From: Streptomyces sp. NBC_00094
Lineage (GTDB): Bacteria; Actinomycetota; Actinomycetes; Streptomycetales; Streptomycetaceae
Length of the DNA: 64,000 bases
Direction of reading: 5' to 3'
Assembly: GCF_026343125.1 (NCBI RefSeq)
Contig: NZ_JAPEMB010000001.1
Location: 3,973,501-4,037,500, forward strand
Shown: piece after piece, positions 16,622 through 24,773 of the stretch
Layout of the letters: every line of letters begins with the position of its first letter
Position numbering within the stretch: position 1 is the stretch's first letter
Program-made: the position numbers and the translations under genes
The notes under the pieces: generated by a model
Seen by the model: the letters and a program-made list of their open reading frames with translations, nothing else
The model's database searches: none
What the model was told of the DNA's origin: nothing

Positions 16622-19488
16622 AGACCTGGTTCCACAGCTGGCGGGCCGCGATCCGCATCGCCCGCCGCGACGCCTGGCGCTCCAAGGGCCGCAGCTCCCT
16701 CGTCCTCGCGATGATCGCCCTGCCGATCCTCGGCGTCAGCGCCCTGGATCTGACCTACCGCAGTTCCGAACTGTCCCCCGCCGAGCAGGTGGAGAGGACG
16801 ATGGGTGCGGCCGACGCGATCTTCCGGGACGCCGATTACGAGGGCGTCCCGATCCTCCAGAACCCGGTCGGCGATATCCACAGGCCGGCCAAGGACTACG
16901 AGCAGCAGCCGTGGCCGAGCGGCCCCACCGACGTCACCAAGACCTTCCCGGCGGGCTCCACGGTCCTCACGGACCGTACCGGGGCGGCCAAGCTGACCAC
17001 CGCCCACGGTCTCCTCACGGCCGATGTCCGTGAGCTGAAGTCCGCCGACCCGATGACCCGCGGCATCATGACGCTCCTGTCGGGGCGTTTCCCGGAGAAG
17101 AGCGACGAGGTCATGGCGACCTCGCACTTCCTGGAGGTCAGCGGCCTGTCGGTCGGCTCGACCCTTTCCGCCCGCAACTTCGACCGTACGTATCGGATCG
17201 TCGGCTCCTACGAACTTCCCGACGCGCTCGGCGCCGACCAGGTCAACGCGGTGCCGGGGGCCTTCCTCACCCCGTACGCGAAGGCAGTCGAGAAGGCCGG
17301 TCTGGCCAGGCCCGGCACCACCGTCAGCTACCTGGTGCGAAGCTCCGGTGGTTTCACGTGGAACACGGTCCAGCAGATCAACACCAAGGGTGTGGCCGTC
17401 ACCTCGCGTGCCGTCGCCCTCGACCCGCCCGCCGATTCCGAGGTGCCGCTGTACTCGAAGAGCGACTGGGGCAACTACGAGTCCAGCACGGCGGCCGACG
17501 CCGGCGCCCTCGTCGCCGTCGCGACCGTCGTCGGTCTCGCGATGCTGGAGATCTGTCTCCTCGCCGGGCCCGCCTTCGCGGTGGGCGCCCGCCGCTCGCG
17601 CCGCCAGCTCGGTCTGGTCGGGGCCAACGGCGGTGCCCGCAGCCACATCCGGGCCATCGTGCTGAGCGGCGGTCTGGTCATCGGTGTCGCGGCGGCCGTC
17701 ATCGGCACCGTCCTCGCCGTGATCCTCACGCTGGTGCTGCAGCCGGTCCTCGAAGACACCATGAACCAGCGCTTCGGCGCCTTCGACGTCCGTCCCCTCG
17801 AACTGCTCGGCATCGCGCTGCTCGCCGTCCTGACCGGTCTGCTCGCCGCCATCGTCCCGGCGATCACCGCCTCCCGGCAGACCGTCCTCGCCTCGCTCAC
17901 GGGCCGGCGCGGCATCCGTCGCAGCAGCCGGGTCCTGCCCCTGGTCGGTCTCGCGGCCGTCCTCGTGGGTGCCGCCATCGCGCTCTTCGGCTCCCTCGTC
18001 AGCGAGCAGTTCATCGTCGTGGCGGGCGGCTCCGCCATCGCCGAGCTCGGTGTCGTCGCCATGACCCCGGCCCTGGTGGGGCTCTTCGGGCGCACCGGAC
18101 GCTGGCTGCCGCTCTCGCCGCGGCTCGCGCTGCGGGACGCCGTCCGGAACCGGGGGCGTACGGCACCCGCCGTCGCCGCCGTCCTCGCCGCCGTCGCGGG
18201 CACGGTCACCGTCTCCACCTTCATGGCCAGCAGCGAGGCGCAGAGCAGGGCCGGCTACGAGGCCCGTCTGCCGTACGGAGCGGTCTCCGCCTTCGCCCTG
18301 GAGGAGGGCGGCCGGGACGTCCCCGCGGTCCGGGAGGCGATCCAGCGCCACCTCCCCGTCGATGTCCGCGCCGACGTCGAGCGGGTCTCGGTCGGCAAGC
18401 CGGGCTGTCCCACCTGGGGCGGCGGCCCCGGCTGCGGCCGCTACGAGGTCGTGCTTCCCCTGGCGAACGAGTGCCCGCTGTACGCCACCGGCCTTCCCGG
18501 CGCCGGCGACCCCAGCGAGAAGTACACCCCCGACCAGCGACGGAAGATGATCACCGAGGACTGGCGGTGCGACTCGTCGTCCGGAGGCGGCTGGATCTCC
18601 GTCGAGGGCGGTCTGCTCGTCGGTGACGAGAAGGTCCTGCAGGTCCTCGGTGTCGACGACCCGGGTGCCGCGAAGGCCCTCGCCGAGGGCAGGATCGTCA
18701 CCTTCTCCCGGGCCCAGATCGACAAGAACGGCACCATCGGGATCAAGCAGATCACCGACATCGCCGCCGCCGACAAGGCCTCCGAGAAGGGCCTGCCCGC
18801 GCCCGGGAAGGTCAGCTCCGTCCCCGCGTACCTGGTGCCCAAGGACCAGGAGTCCTACGGCGTCATCGCGCTGATGACCCCGGCCACCGCGAAGGCCGCC
18901 GGACTCTCCACCCTGCCGGCGGGTGCGTACTTCAGCACCGAGCGGTTGCCGGACAGCGAGCAGCGCCAGAAGCTCGAGGGCGAGCTCGCCAAGCTCGGCG
19001 GCAACGTCGAACTCCACGTGGAGGAAGGCTTCGTCAATGACAACAGCCTCTTCCTGATCGCGCTGGCCGTCTTCGCCGGCCTCGTCACCGTCGGCGCCGC
19101 GGGCATCGCCACCGGCCTCGCCCAGGCCGACGCCGAGGCCGACCTGAAGACGCTCGCCGCCGTGGGCGCCCCGCCCCGGGTCCGCCGCACACTCAGCGGC
19201 TTCCAGTGCGGAGTCATCGCGGCGATGGGGGTGATCCTCGGTTCGGCGGCCGGCGTGCTGCCCGCGATAGGCCTCCGGCTCACCGAGGAGCGCGAGGCGA
19301 TCCGCTACTACGAGCAGGCGATCCGTCAGGGCTGGGACAACGGCATGTCGGGCCCCCCGTACGTGCCGATCGTCATCCCCTGGGAGACGCTGGCCGGCCT
19401 GCTCATCGCCGTACCGCTCGGCGCCGCCCTGCTCGCCGCCCTGGTGACCCGCTCGCGCGGCGCGCTCGCCCGGCGCGAGGCGACCTGA
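16618..19488 (+). CDS. ABC transporter permease, duplicated FtsX/MacB-like fold
   Basis: A 956-residue permease. After one N-terminal helix (residues 20-38) comes a large extracytoplasmic domain, then membrane segments at about 300-450 containing the first FtsX core, two more helices near 440-490, a second exterior domain, and the last FtsX core from about residue 805 (FLIALAVFAGLVTVGAAGIA) to the C-terminus. The double-FtsX layout without a separate partner is common in actinobacteria. Coupled to the ATPase by a four-base overlap; PadR is the probable regulator. The stretch GTTTCACGTGGAAC at 17351-17364 inside it is one base off parS. Confidence 0.9.
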
Positions 19489-19520
19489 CAGATCCGGCCC
19501 CGCCGGTTCGTTGCCTTCCT

Positions 19521-19561
19521 GTGCCCCTGTACGAGGGTGGATCACCCTCGTACAGGGGCAC
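19521..19561. terminator. Perfect 19-bp hairpin after the ABC exporter
   Basis: GTGCCCCTGTACGAGGGTG at 19521-19539 pairs perfectly with 19543-19561 across a GAT triloop. It stands 33 bp after the permease stop and 38 bp before the bpa start and lacks a T-tract, as is usual in Streptomyces. Confidence 0.8.
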
Positions 19562-19598
19562 ACCGTCTGGTGAGGCATGTGTGCGAGAGAATGGCGGC

Positions 19599-20147
19599 AT
19601 GGAGATGCCGAGGAATGACAGGTCGCAGGAGAGCCCCCAGGTCCTCATCGTGGGACAGGACGGAACGGCGCTCGGCGGCACTCAGGGTGACGACGAATCC
19701 CGCGAGGTCCCGGTGACGGAAATGGTCGAGCAGCCTGCGAAGGTCATGCGGATCGGCAGCATGATCAAGCAGCTCCTGGAGGAAGTACGGGCGGCCCCTC
19801 TCGACGAGGCCAGCCGCGTCAGGCTCAAGAACATCCACGCCAGCTCGGTGAAGGAGCTGGAGGACGGGCTCGCGCCCGAGCTGGTCGAGGAACTGGAGCG
19901 GCTCTCCCTGCCGTTCACGGACGAGGCGATCCCCTCCGAGGCGGAACTGCGGATCGCGCAGGCCCAGTTGGTGGGATGGCTGGAGGGCCTCTTCCACGGC
20001 ATCCAGACGGCGCTGTTCGCCCAGCAGATGGCGGCCCGCGCCCAGTTGGAGCAGATGCGCCGGGCGCTGCCGCCGGGCGCCTCGCACGACGATGACGACG
20101 ACGACCGTGGCCACGGCCACGCGATCCGCTCGGGCCCGTACCTGTAG
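19599..20147 (+). CDS. bpa: Bacterial proteasome activator Bpa/PafE
   Basis: A 182-residue member of the DUF2587 family. In mycobacteria this protein forms a dodecameric ring that opens the 20S proteasome gate independently of ATP and of pupylation. The conserved helical core begins VMRIGSMIKQLLEEVRAAPLDEASR and continues to the long helix ending FAQQMAARAQLEQMRRALP. An Asp/His-rich flexible linker then leads to the C-terminal GPYL, the equivalent of the terminal motif that docks into proteasome alpha-subunit pockets. ATG at 19599 with GAGAGAA upstream. No proteasome genes lie in the window. Confidence 0.9.
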   Translation: MEMPRNDRSQESPQVLIVGQDGTALGGTQGDDESREVPVTEMVEQPAKVMRIGSMIKQLLEEVRAAPLDEASRVRLKNIHASSVKELEDGLAPELVEELERLSLPFTDEAIPSEAELRIAQAQLVGWLEGLFHGIQTALFAQQMAARAQLEQMRRALPPGASHDDDDDDRGHGHAIRSGPYL

Positions 20148-20161
20148 GTCCATGAGGTCGT

Positions 20162-20208
20162 ACGGAGGAGGGGCCCGGCACACGAGACGTGCCGGGCCCC
20201 TCCTCCGT
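20162..20208. terminator. 20-bp hairpin between bpa and the convergent oxidoreductase
   Basis: ACGGAGGAGGGGCCCGGCAC at 20162-20181 pairs with 20189-20208 across a 7-nt loop. It lies 15 bp after the bpa stop and between convergent genes, so it probably terminates both. Confidence 0.8.
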
Positions 20209-20218
20209 TCCGCGGTAG

Positions 20219-20325
20219 GTACGCGGTCACCGAGACGTACGCCGGTCATCGGGTACGCACGCGGTCACCGAGACGTACACCAGTCATCGGGTACGCACGC
20301 GGTCACCGGTACGTACGCGGGTCAG
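20219..20325. repeat. 38-bp tandem repeat, nearly three copies
   Basis: GCGGTCACCG recurs at 20223, 20261 and 20299 within a 38-bp unit (GTACGCACGCGGTCACCGAG plus ACGTACRCCRGTCATCGG). The third copy is degraded and runs up to the stop codon of the oxidoreductase gene at 20322. Confidence 0.8.
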
Positions 20326-21308
20326 CCCCGGGGCGCGAGCAGCAGCACCTTGCCGACGTGGCTGCCGGACTCCAGCACCCGGTGCGCCTCGGCGGCCTCC
20401 GGCATCGGCACCGTACGGTCGACGACCGGCCGGACCGTGCCCGCGCCGATCAGCGGCCAGACGTGCTCCCGGACGGCGGCGACGATCGTCGCCTTCTCCT
20501 GCGGCGGGCGGGCACGCAGGGTGGTCGCCATGACCGCCGCACGCTTGGCGAGCAGCGCGCCGAGGTTCAACTCGCCCTTCACACCGCCCTGGAGGCCGAT
20601 GATGACGAGCCGGCCGCTCACGGCCAGCGCCTGCACGTTCCGCTCCAGGTACTTGGCGCCGACGATGTCCAGGATGACGTCCGCACCCGCCCCGTCCGTC
20701 GCCTTGTGCACCTCCTCGACGAAGTCCTGCTCGCGGTAGTCGATGAGGACGTCCGCGCCCAGTTCGGCGCAGCGGGCCAGCTTCCCGGGGCTCCCGGCCG
20801 TGACCACGACCCGCGCCCCGACCGCCTTCGCCAGCTGGATCGCCATCGTGCCGATCCCGCTCGCCCCGCCGTGAATGAGCAGCGTCTCGCCGGGGCGCAG
20901 GTGGGCGAGCATGAAGATGTTGGACCAGACCGTGCACGCGACCTCGGGGAGCGCGGCGGCCGTGGCCAGGTCGACGCCCTCCGGCACCGGCAGGAGCTGG
21001 CCGACCGGGACGACGACCTTCTCGGCGTAACCGCCGCCGACGAGCAGCGCGCACACCTCGTCGCCGACGGACCAGCCGGAGACACCCGGCCCGAGCGCGG
21101 TGATCCGCCCGGAACACTCCAGGCCGGGGTACGGGGAGCTGCCCGGCGGCGGGTTGTAGAAGCCCTGGCGCTGGAGCAGGTCGGCGCGGTTGACGGCGCT
21201 CGCCACCACCTCGACGAGGACCTCGCCCTCGCCGGGTACGGGGTCCGGCACCTCGGCCCAGACAAGGGCCTCGGGACCGCCGGGTTCCGGAATCGTGATC
21301 GCATACAT
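20322..21308 (-). CDS. NAD(P)H-quinone oxidoreductase (zeta-crystallin/PIG3 type MDR)
   Basis: A 328-residue zinc-free medium-chain dehydrogenase/reductase. N-terminal GroES-like domain with NRADLLQRQGFYNPPPGSS and PGLECSGRI; cofactor-binding Rossmann fold with LLIHGGASGIGTMAIQLAK. The first motif is characteristic of PIG3-type quinone reductases, which reduce quinones with NADPH. ATG at 21308. The catalytic Cys/His zinc ligands of alcohol dehydrogenases are absent. It is monocistronic between convergent bpa and the potassium channel gene behind it. Confidence 0.9.
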   Translation of the reverse strand: MYAITIPEPGGPEALVWAEVPDPVPGEGEVLVEVVASAVNRADLLQRQGFYNPPPGSSPYPGLECSGRITALGPGVSGWSVGDEVCALLVGGGYAEKVVVPVGQLLPVPEGVDLATAAALPEVACTVWSNIFMLAHLRPGETLLIHGGASGIGTMAIQLAKAVGARVVVTAGSPGKLARCAELGADVLIDYREQDFVEEVHKATDGAGADVILDIVGAKYLERNVQALAVSGRLVIIGLQGGVKGELNLGALLAKRAAVMATTLRARPPQEKATIVAAVREHVWPLIGAGTVRPVVDRTVPMPEAAEAHRVLESGSHVGKVLLLAPRG

Positions 21309-21402
21309 GGCGGCGAGGCTACTCCGGGCGCCCCGCGCCCGACGCGGTCCAATCGGCGCGGCGTGGCCCCTGCGCGGGGCGGCCTTCCCCGACCGTTCCG
21401 GA

Positions 21403-22497
21403 TCAGTCCTGCGGCGGCGTGCTGAGCGGGGTCACCGGCGCCGCGCGCACGATGGTGATCACCCGGTCGGTGAGCTGGAGCGGGCTGGCGGACGGGTCGT
21501 CGTATCCGAGCAGCCGATGGCCGCGGAGCACGCTCACCACCAGGTCCCCGGTCTCCCGGACACTCTTGCCCACCTCGCTCTTGGTCACCGGACGCTCGAC
21601 GAGGTCGAGGCCGGAGCCCTGCTGGATCAGGTCCTCCATGACCGTGCCGGCGCTGGGGCTCAGCACGGAGAGGCCGAGCAGCCGGCCGGCGGCGCTGGCA
21701 CTGGTGATGACCGCGTCCGCGCCCGACTGACGCAGCAGCGGCGCGTTCTCCTCCTCGCGGACCGCGGCGACGATCTTCGCGCCCCGGTTGAGCTGGCGGG
21801 CCGTCAGGGTGACCAGGACGGCCGTGTCGTCGCGCTGGGTGGCGATGACGATCTGACGGGCCCGCTGCACCTCGGCACGGAGCAGGACGTCGCTGCGCGT
21901 CGCGTCGCCGACGACACCGACGAAGCCATCCGCGTTCGCCGTCTCGATCACCTTGCCGGACGGGTCGACGATGACGATCTGGTCCTTGCGGAGACCGGTC
22001 GCGCAGAGCGTCTGGATCGCGGACCGCCCCTTGGTGCCGAAGCCGACGATGACGGTGTGGTCGCGCAAGGTGGACCTCCAGCGATTCAGCCGGAACTCCT
22101 CCCGGGTCCTCTCCGTGAGGACCTCGAGAGTGGTGCCGACCAGGATGATCAGAAACAGCACGCGCAGGGGCGTGACCAGCAGAATGTTGGCGAGCCGCGC
22201 CGTGTCGCTGTACGGGACGATGTCGCCGTATCCGGTGGTGGAGAGCGTCACGGTCGCGTAGTAGACGCAGTCGAGGAAGTCGAGCGTCTCGTTGGCGTTG
22301 TCGTGGTAACCCTCGCGGTCGACGTAGACGATGATCACCGTCAGCATCAGCACGCCGAGCGCCATGAGCAGCCGCTTCCCGACCTGGCGCAGCGGCTGCT
22401 CGACGACGCGGCGGGGCAGCCGGATCTGGGGGCCCGCGATGCGTTCGTCCGCATGGCGGGCCATCACGTCACGGCTGGGTAGTTTCACGTGAAACAC
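21403..22497 (-). CDS. Potassium channel with RCK (TrkA-N) gating domain
   Basis: A 364-residue two-helix potassium channel. First helix near residues 40-60 (LLMALGVLMLTVIIVYV), pore loop with the selectivity filter TTGYGD, second helix VLFLIILVGTTLEVL. The cytoplasmic RCK domain follows (HTVIVGFGTKGRSAIQTL, an NAD/nucleotide-type Rossmann motif), with a TrkA-C-like end. The GTG at 22497 has AAGGAG only three bases upstream; GTG at 22488 and ATG at 22464 are alternatives. With the first start, codons 2-5 are written by a parS site and overlap the end of moeA. If translation begins downstream, parS is not coding in this gene. Confidence 0.9.
   Translation of the reverse strand: MFHVKLPSRDVMARHADERIAGPQIRLPRRVVEQPLRQVGKRLLMALGVLMLTVIIVYVDREGYHDNANETLDFLDCVYYATVTLSTTGYGDIVPYSDTARLANILLVTPLRVLFLIILVGTTLEVLTERTREEFRLNRWRSTLRDHTVIVGFGTKGRSAIQTLCATGLRKDQIVIVDPSGKVIETANADGFVGVVGDATRSDVLLRAEVQRARQIVIATQRDDTAVLVTLTARQLNRGAKIVAAVREEENAPLLRQSGADAVITSASAAGRLLGLSVLSPSAGTVMEDLIQQGSGLDLVERPVTKSEVGKSVRETGDLVVSVLRGHRLLGYDDPSASPLQLTDRVITIVRAAPVTPLSTPPQD
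22482..22495. other. parS: parS centromere site (perfect) spanning a gene junction
   Basis: GTTTCACGTGAAAC is an exact match to the ParB-binding palindrome, 18.4 kb from the parS at 4077. It includes the TGA stop of moeA (22485-22487) and, if the channel starts at 22497, that gene's codons 2-5. Confidence 0.93.
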
Positions 22498-23840
22498 ACT
22501 CCTTGGGCCGGGGCGGTCCCCACCGCCGTCGGCCAGGGAAGATCGAGGATTTCCAGCTCTTGGCCCGGACGGGCACCGCCGGGCGGAACGACGGCCAGGC
22601 CGTCGGCCGCGGCGATGCCCCGGAGCATGGCCGGTCCGTTGTAGTGCAGCGGGACGGCCCGGCCGGCGCGTCGGACGACCGGGACGAGCCGTGTGTCGTG
22701 CGGATGCCCCTGGACCTCGTCCTGGACGGGTACGCCGGGCACGTGGTGGGGCTCCCGTACGCCTCCCGCGAGGGCGGTGAGCAGCGGCTCGGCGAGCGTG
22801 AGGAGCCCGGAGACCGCGGCGAGCGGGTTGCCGGGGAGTCCGACGAGGTGGCGGGGGCCCGTGCCCGCGAGACGGGCGAGGAGCATCGGGTGGCCGGGCC
22901 GGACCTTCACCCCGTCGACGAGGAGGGTGGCGCCCGCCGCGTCGAGCACGCGGTGCACATGGTCGACGGGCCCGGCGGCGGTCCCGCCGGTGGTGATCAC
23001 CAGGTCGGCGACGGAGCCGGTGACGGCCTCGTACAGCTCCTCGGCGTCGTCGCCGATCCGGCGGGTGGCGAGGACCTCGGTACCGAGCGCGTCCAGCCAG
23101 GGTCCGAGCATCGGGCCGAGGGCGTCACGGATGAGCCCCTCGCGGGGGAGGCCCGCCGTGAGCAGCTCGTCGCCGAGGACGAGGATCTCCACCCGGGGGC
23201 GGGGCAGGACGGCGAGCGCGTCGTAGCCGGCGGCCGCGGCGAGGCCGAGGACGGCGGGCGTCACGAGGGAACCGGCGGGGAGCAGCGGGTCCCCGGCACG
23301 GCACTCCTGGCCTCGGGGGCGGATGTCCTGCCGGGACCGCACCTCACGCAGGGCGTACAGCAGCGAGCCGGACGTCCCTGCACCGCGCTCGGCGGCGGAC
23401 TGCTCGGTGCGGGAGTGTTCGGTACGGATGACGGCGGCGGTCCCGGAGGGCACGCGGGCGCCGGTGGCGATGCGTACGGCCTCGCCGTCGGCCAGCTCGG
23501 CGGCGGAGGCGTGACCCGCGAGGACGGCGTCCTCCTCACGGATCGTCCAGGGGCCCGTGCCCGCGACGGCCCAGCCGTCCATGGCAGAGGTGTCGAAGGA
23601 GGGCAGGTCGGTGAGGGCCAGGAGCGGCCCGGCGAGAACCCGGCCGAGGGCCGCACCGAGCGGGACGGCCTGTGGCTCCCACCCGGCGGCTTCTCCGGCT
23701 CGGGCGGCCCGGGCCTCGGCACCTGCCCGGGCGGCGACGGCCCGCGCCTCGGGCCAGGCGGTGGCGCGGTGCGGCTGCTCGGCCGGCTGGGAGCGGGGTG
23801 CGGTCTCGGGTGTCACGAGGGCGGACTCCTTGAGGGTCAT
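22485..23840 (-). CDS. moeA: Molybdopterin molybdenumtransferase MoeA
   Basis: A 451-residue enzyme that inserts molybdate into adenylylated molybdopterin. N-terminal landmarks: LPSFDTSAMDGWAVAG (MoeA domain I/II) and IATGARVPSGTAAVIRTE. The MogA-like domain has VEILVLGDELL and VITTGGTAAGPVDHV, and later LPGNPLAAV. The terminal domain ends GVCFT inside the parS palindrome. The ATG at 23840 overlaps the stop of the mobA-like gene (ATGA). Compared with E. coli MoeA it carries an extra N-terminal segment of about 40 Ala/Arg-rich residues. Confidence 0.9.
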   Translation of the reverse strand: MTLKESALVTPETAPRSQPAEQPHRATAWPEARAVAARAGAEARAARAGEAAGWEPQAVPLGAALGRVLAGPLLALTDLPSFDTSAMDGWAVAGTGPWTIREEDAVLAGHASAAELADGEAVRIATGARVPSGTAAVIRTEHSRTEQSAAERGAGTSGSLLYALREVRSRQDIRPRGQECRAGDPLLPAGSLVTPAVLGLAAAAGYDALAVLPRPRVEILVLGDELLTAGLPREGLIRDALGPMLGPWLDALGTEVLATRRIGDDAEELYEAVTGSVADLVITTGGTAAGPVDHVHRVLDAAGATLLVDGVKVRPGHPMLLARLAGTGPRHLVGLPGNPLAAVSGLLTLAEPLLTALAGGVREPHHVPGVPVQDEVQGHPHDTRLVPVVRRAGRAVPLHYNGPAMLRGIAAADGLAVVPPGGARPGQELEILDLPWPTAVGTAPAQGVCFT

Positions 23841-24691
23841 CCCGCCTCGTCCTGCTCGGCGGCCCACCGCTTGGCGAGCTCCGCCGCCTTGCGGGCCGCC
23901 TCGGCGACCGCCTCCGGACCGCCGTCGGCGCCCGCGCTTGCCGCCGCGTAGCCGACCAGGAAGGTGGTCAGGGGCGCGGCGGGGCGGGCTACTCCGTGGG
24001 CGGCGTCGCGGGCCAGGTCGAGGAGTACGCCGGTGTCGACGTCCAGCTCGATGCCCAGTTCGTCCTTGACTGCGGTGATCCATTCGTCCAGCACGGTCCC
24101 ATGCTCCCTGATGCGGGCCCGGGCCGCGGCGATGTCCTCCCAGGTGTCGCAGTCGAAGGAGGCGAGGGGCCCCGCGGTGACCCGGGTGAGGCGGAGCCCG
24201 TCCGAGAGGTACCGCAACGGCATGTGGGCCAGACCGCGGTGGTCGTGCGTGAGCCGGGTCAGTTCGCGTACGAGCGGCCCGGTCCGGTACGCGGCGACGA
24301 GCGGCTGGTCCCGGCCGTCGGCGTCGGTGAGGAGAGCCGCCTCCGCTTCGGGTGCGTCGACGAGCGCCGTGAGGAGGCGCCGGACGGTGTCCCGGTCGAG
24401 GAAGGGCAGGTCGGCGGAGAGGACGAGGAGGACCTCGGCCTCCGTCTCGCGTACCCCGGCGGCGACGGCGGGCAGCGGGCCGCCACCGGGCGGCTCCTCC
24501 CTGGTCCAGCGGACGGGGCGGACGGTCGGGCGCGGATCCCCGACGACCACGGTCCGGCCGGCGTCGGGGAAGGCCGCGAGCACCCTGTCGAGGAGCGTCC
24601 GGCCCCCCACCCGTACTCCGGGCTTGTCCGATCCGCCGAGACGCCTCGCGGCGCCCCCGGCGAGTACGACGGCGTCGTATGCGGTGGTCAC
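23837..24691 (-). CDS. MobA-like molybdenum cofactor guanylyltransferase fused to DUF6457
   Basis: A 284-residue protein. Residues 1-190 are a nucleotidyltransferase: AVVLAGGAARRLGGSDKPGV is the MobA loop, with SADLPFLDRDTVRRLL and SFDCDTWEDIAAAR further on. Residues 195-284 form a separate helical domain (VLDEWITAVKDELGI to WAAEQDEAG) matching what is annotated as DUF6457, often fused to MobA in actinobacteria. The GTG at 24691 starts just before the first beta strand. Overlap with moeA supports molybdenum cofactor maturation (Mo-MPT to MGD). The role of the extra domain is unknown. Confidence 0.85.
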   Translation of the reverse strand: MTTAYDAVVLAGGAARRLGGSDKPGVRVGGRTLLDRVLAAFPDAGRTVVVGDPRPTVRPVRWTREEPPGGGPLPAVAAGVRETEAEVLLVLSADLPFLDRDTVRRLLTALVDAPEAEAALLTDADGRDQPLVAAYRTGPLVRELTRLTHDHRGLAHMPLRYLSDGLRLTRVTAGPLASFDCDTWEDIAAARARIREHGTVLDEWITAVKDELGIELDVDTGVLLDLARDAAHGVARPAAPLTTFLVGYAAASAGADGGPEAVAEAARKAAELAKRWAAEQDEAG

Positions 24692-24773
24692 CCGAGCAGT
24701 ATGGGCCGCCGGGTACCGCGGGCGCCCGGCCCGTCCCACCAAGAGAGACGAGCCGGGTCGGCCGGACGGGGTG

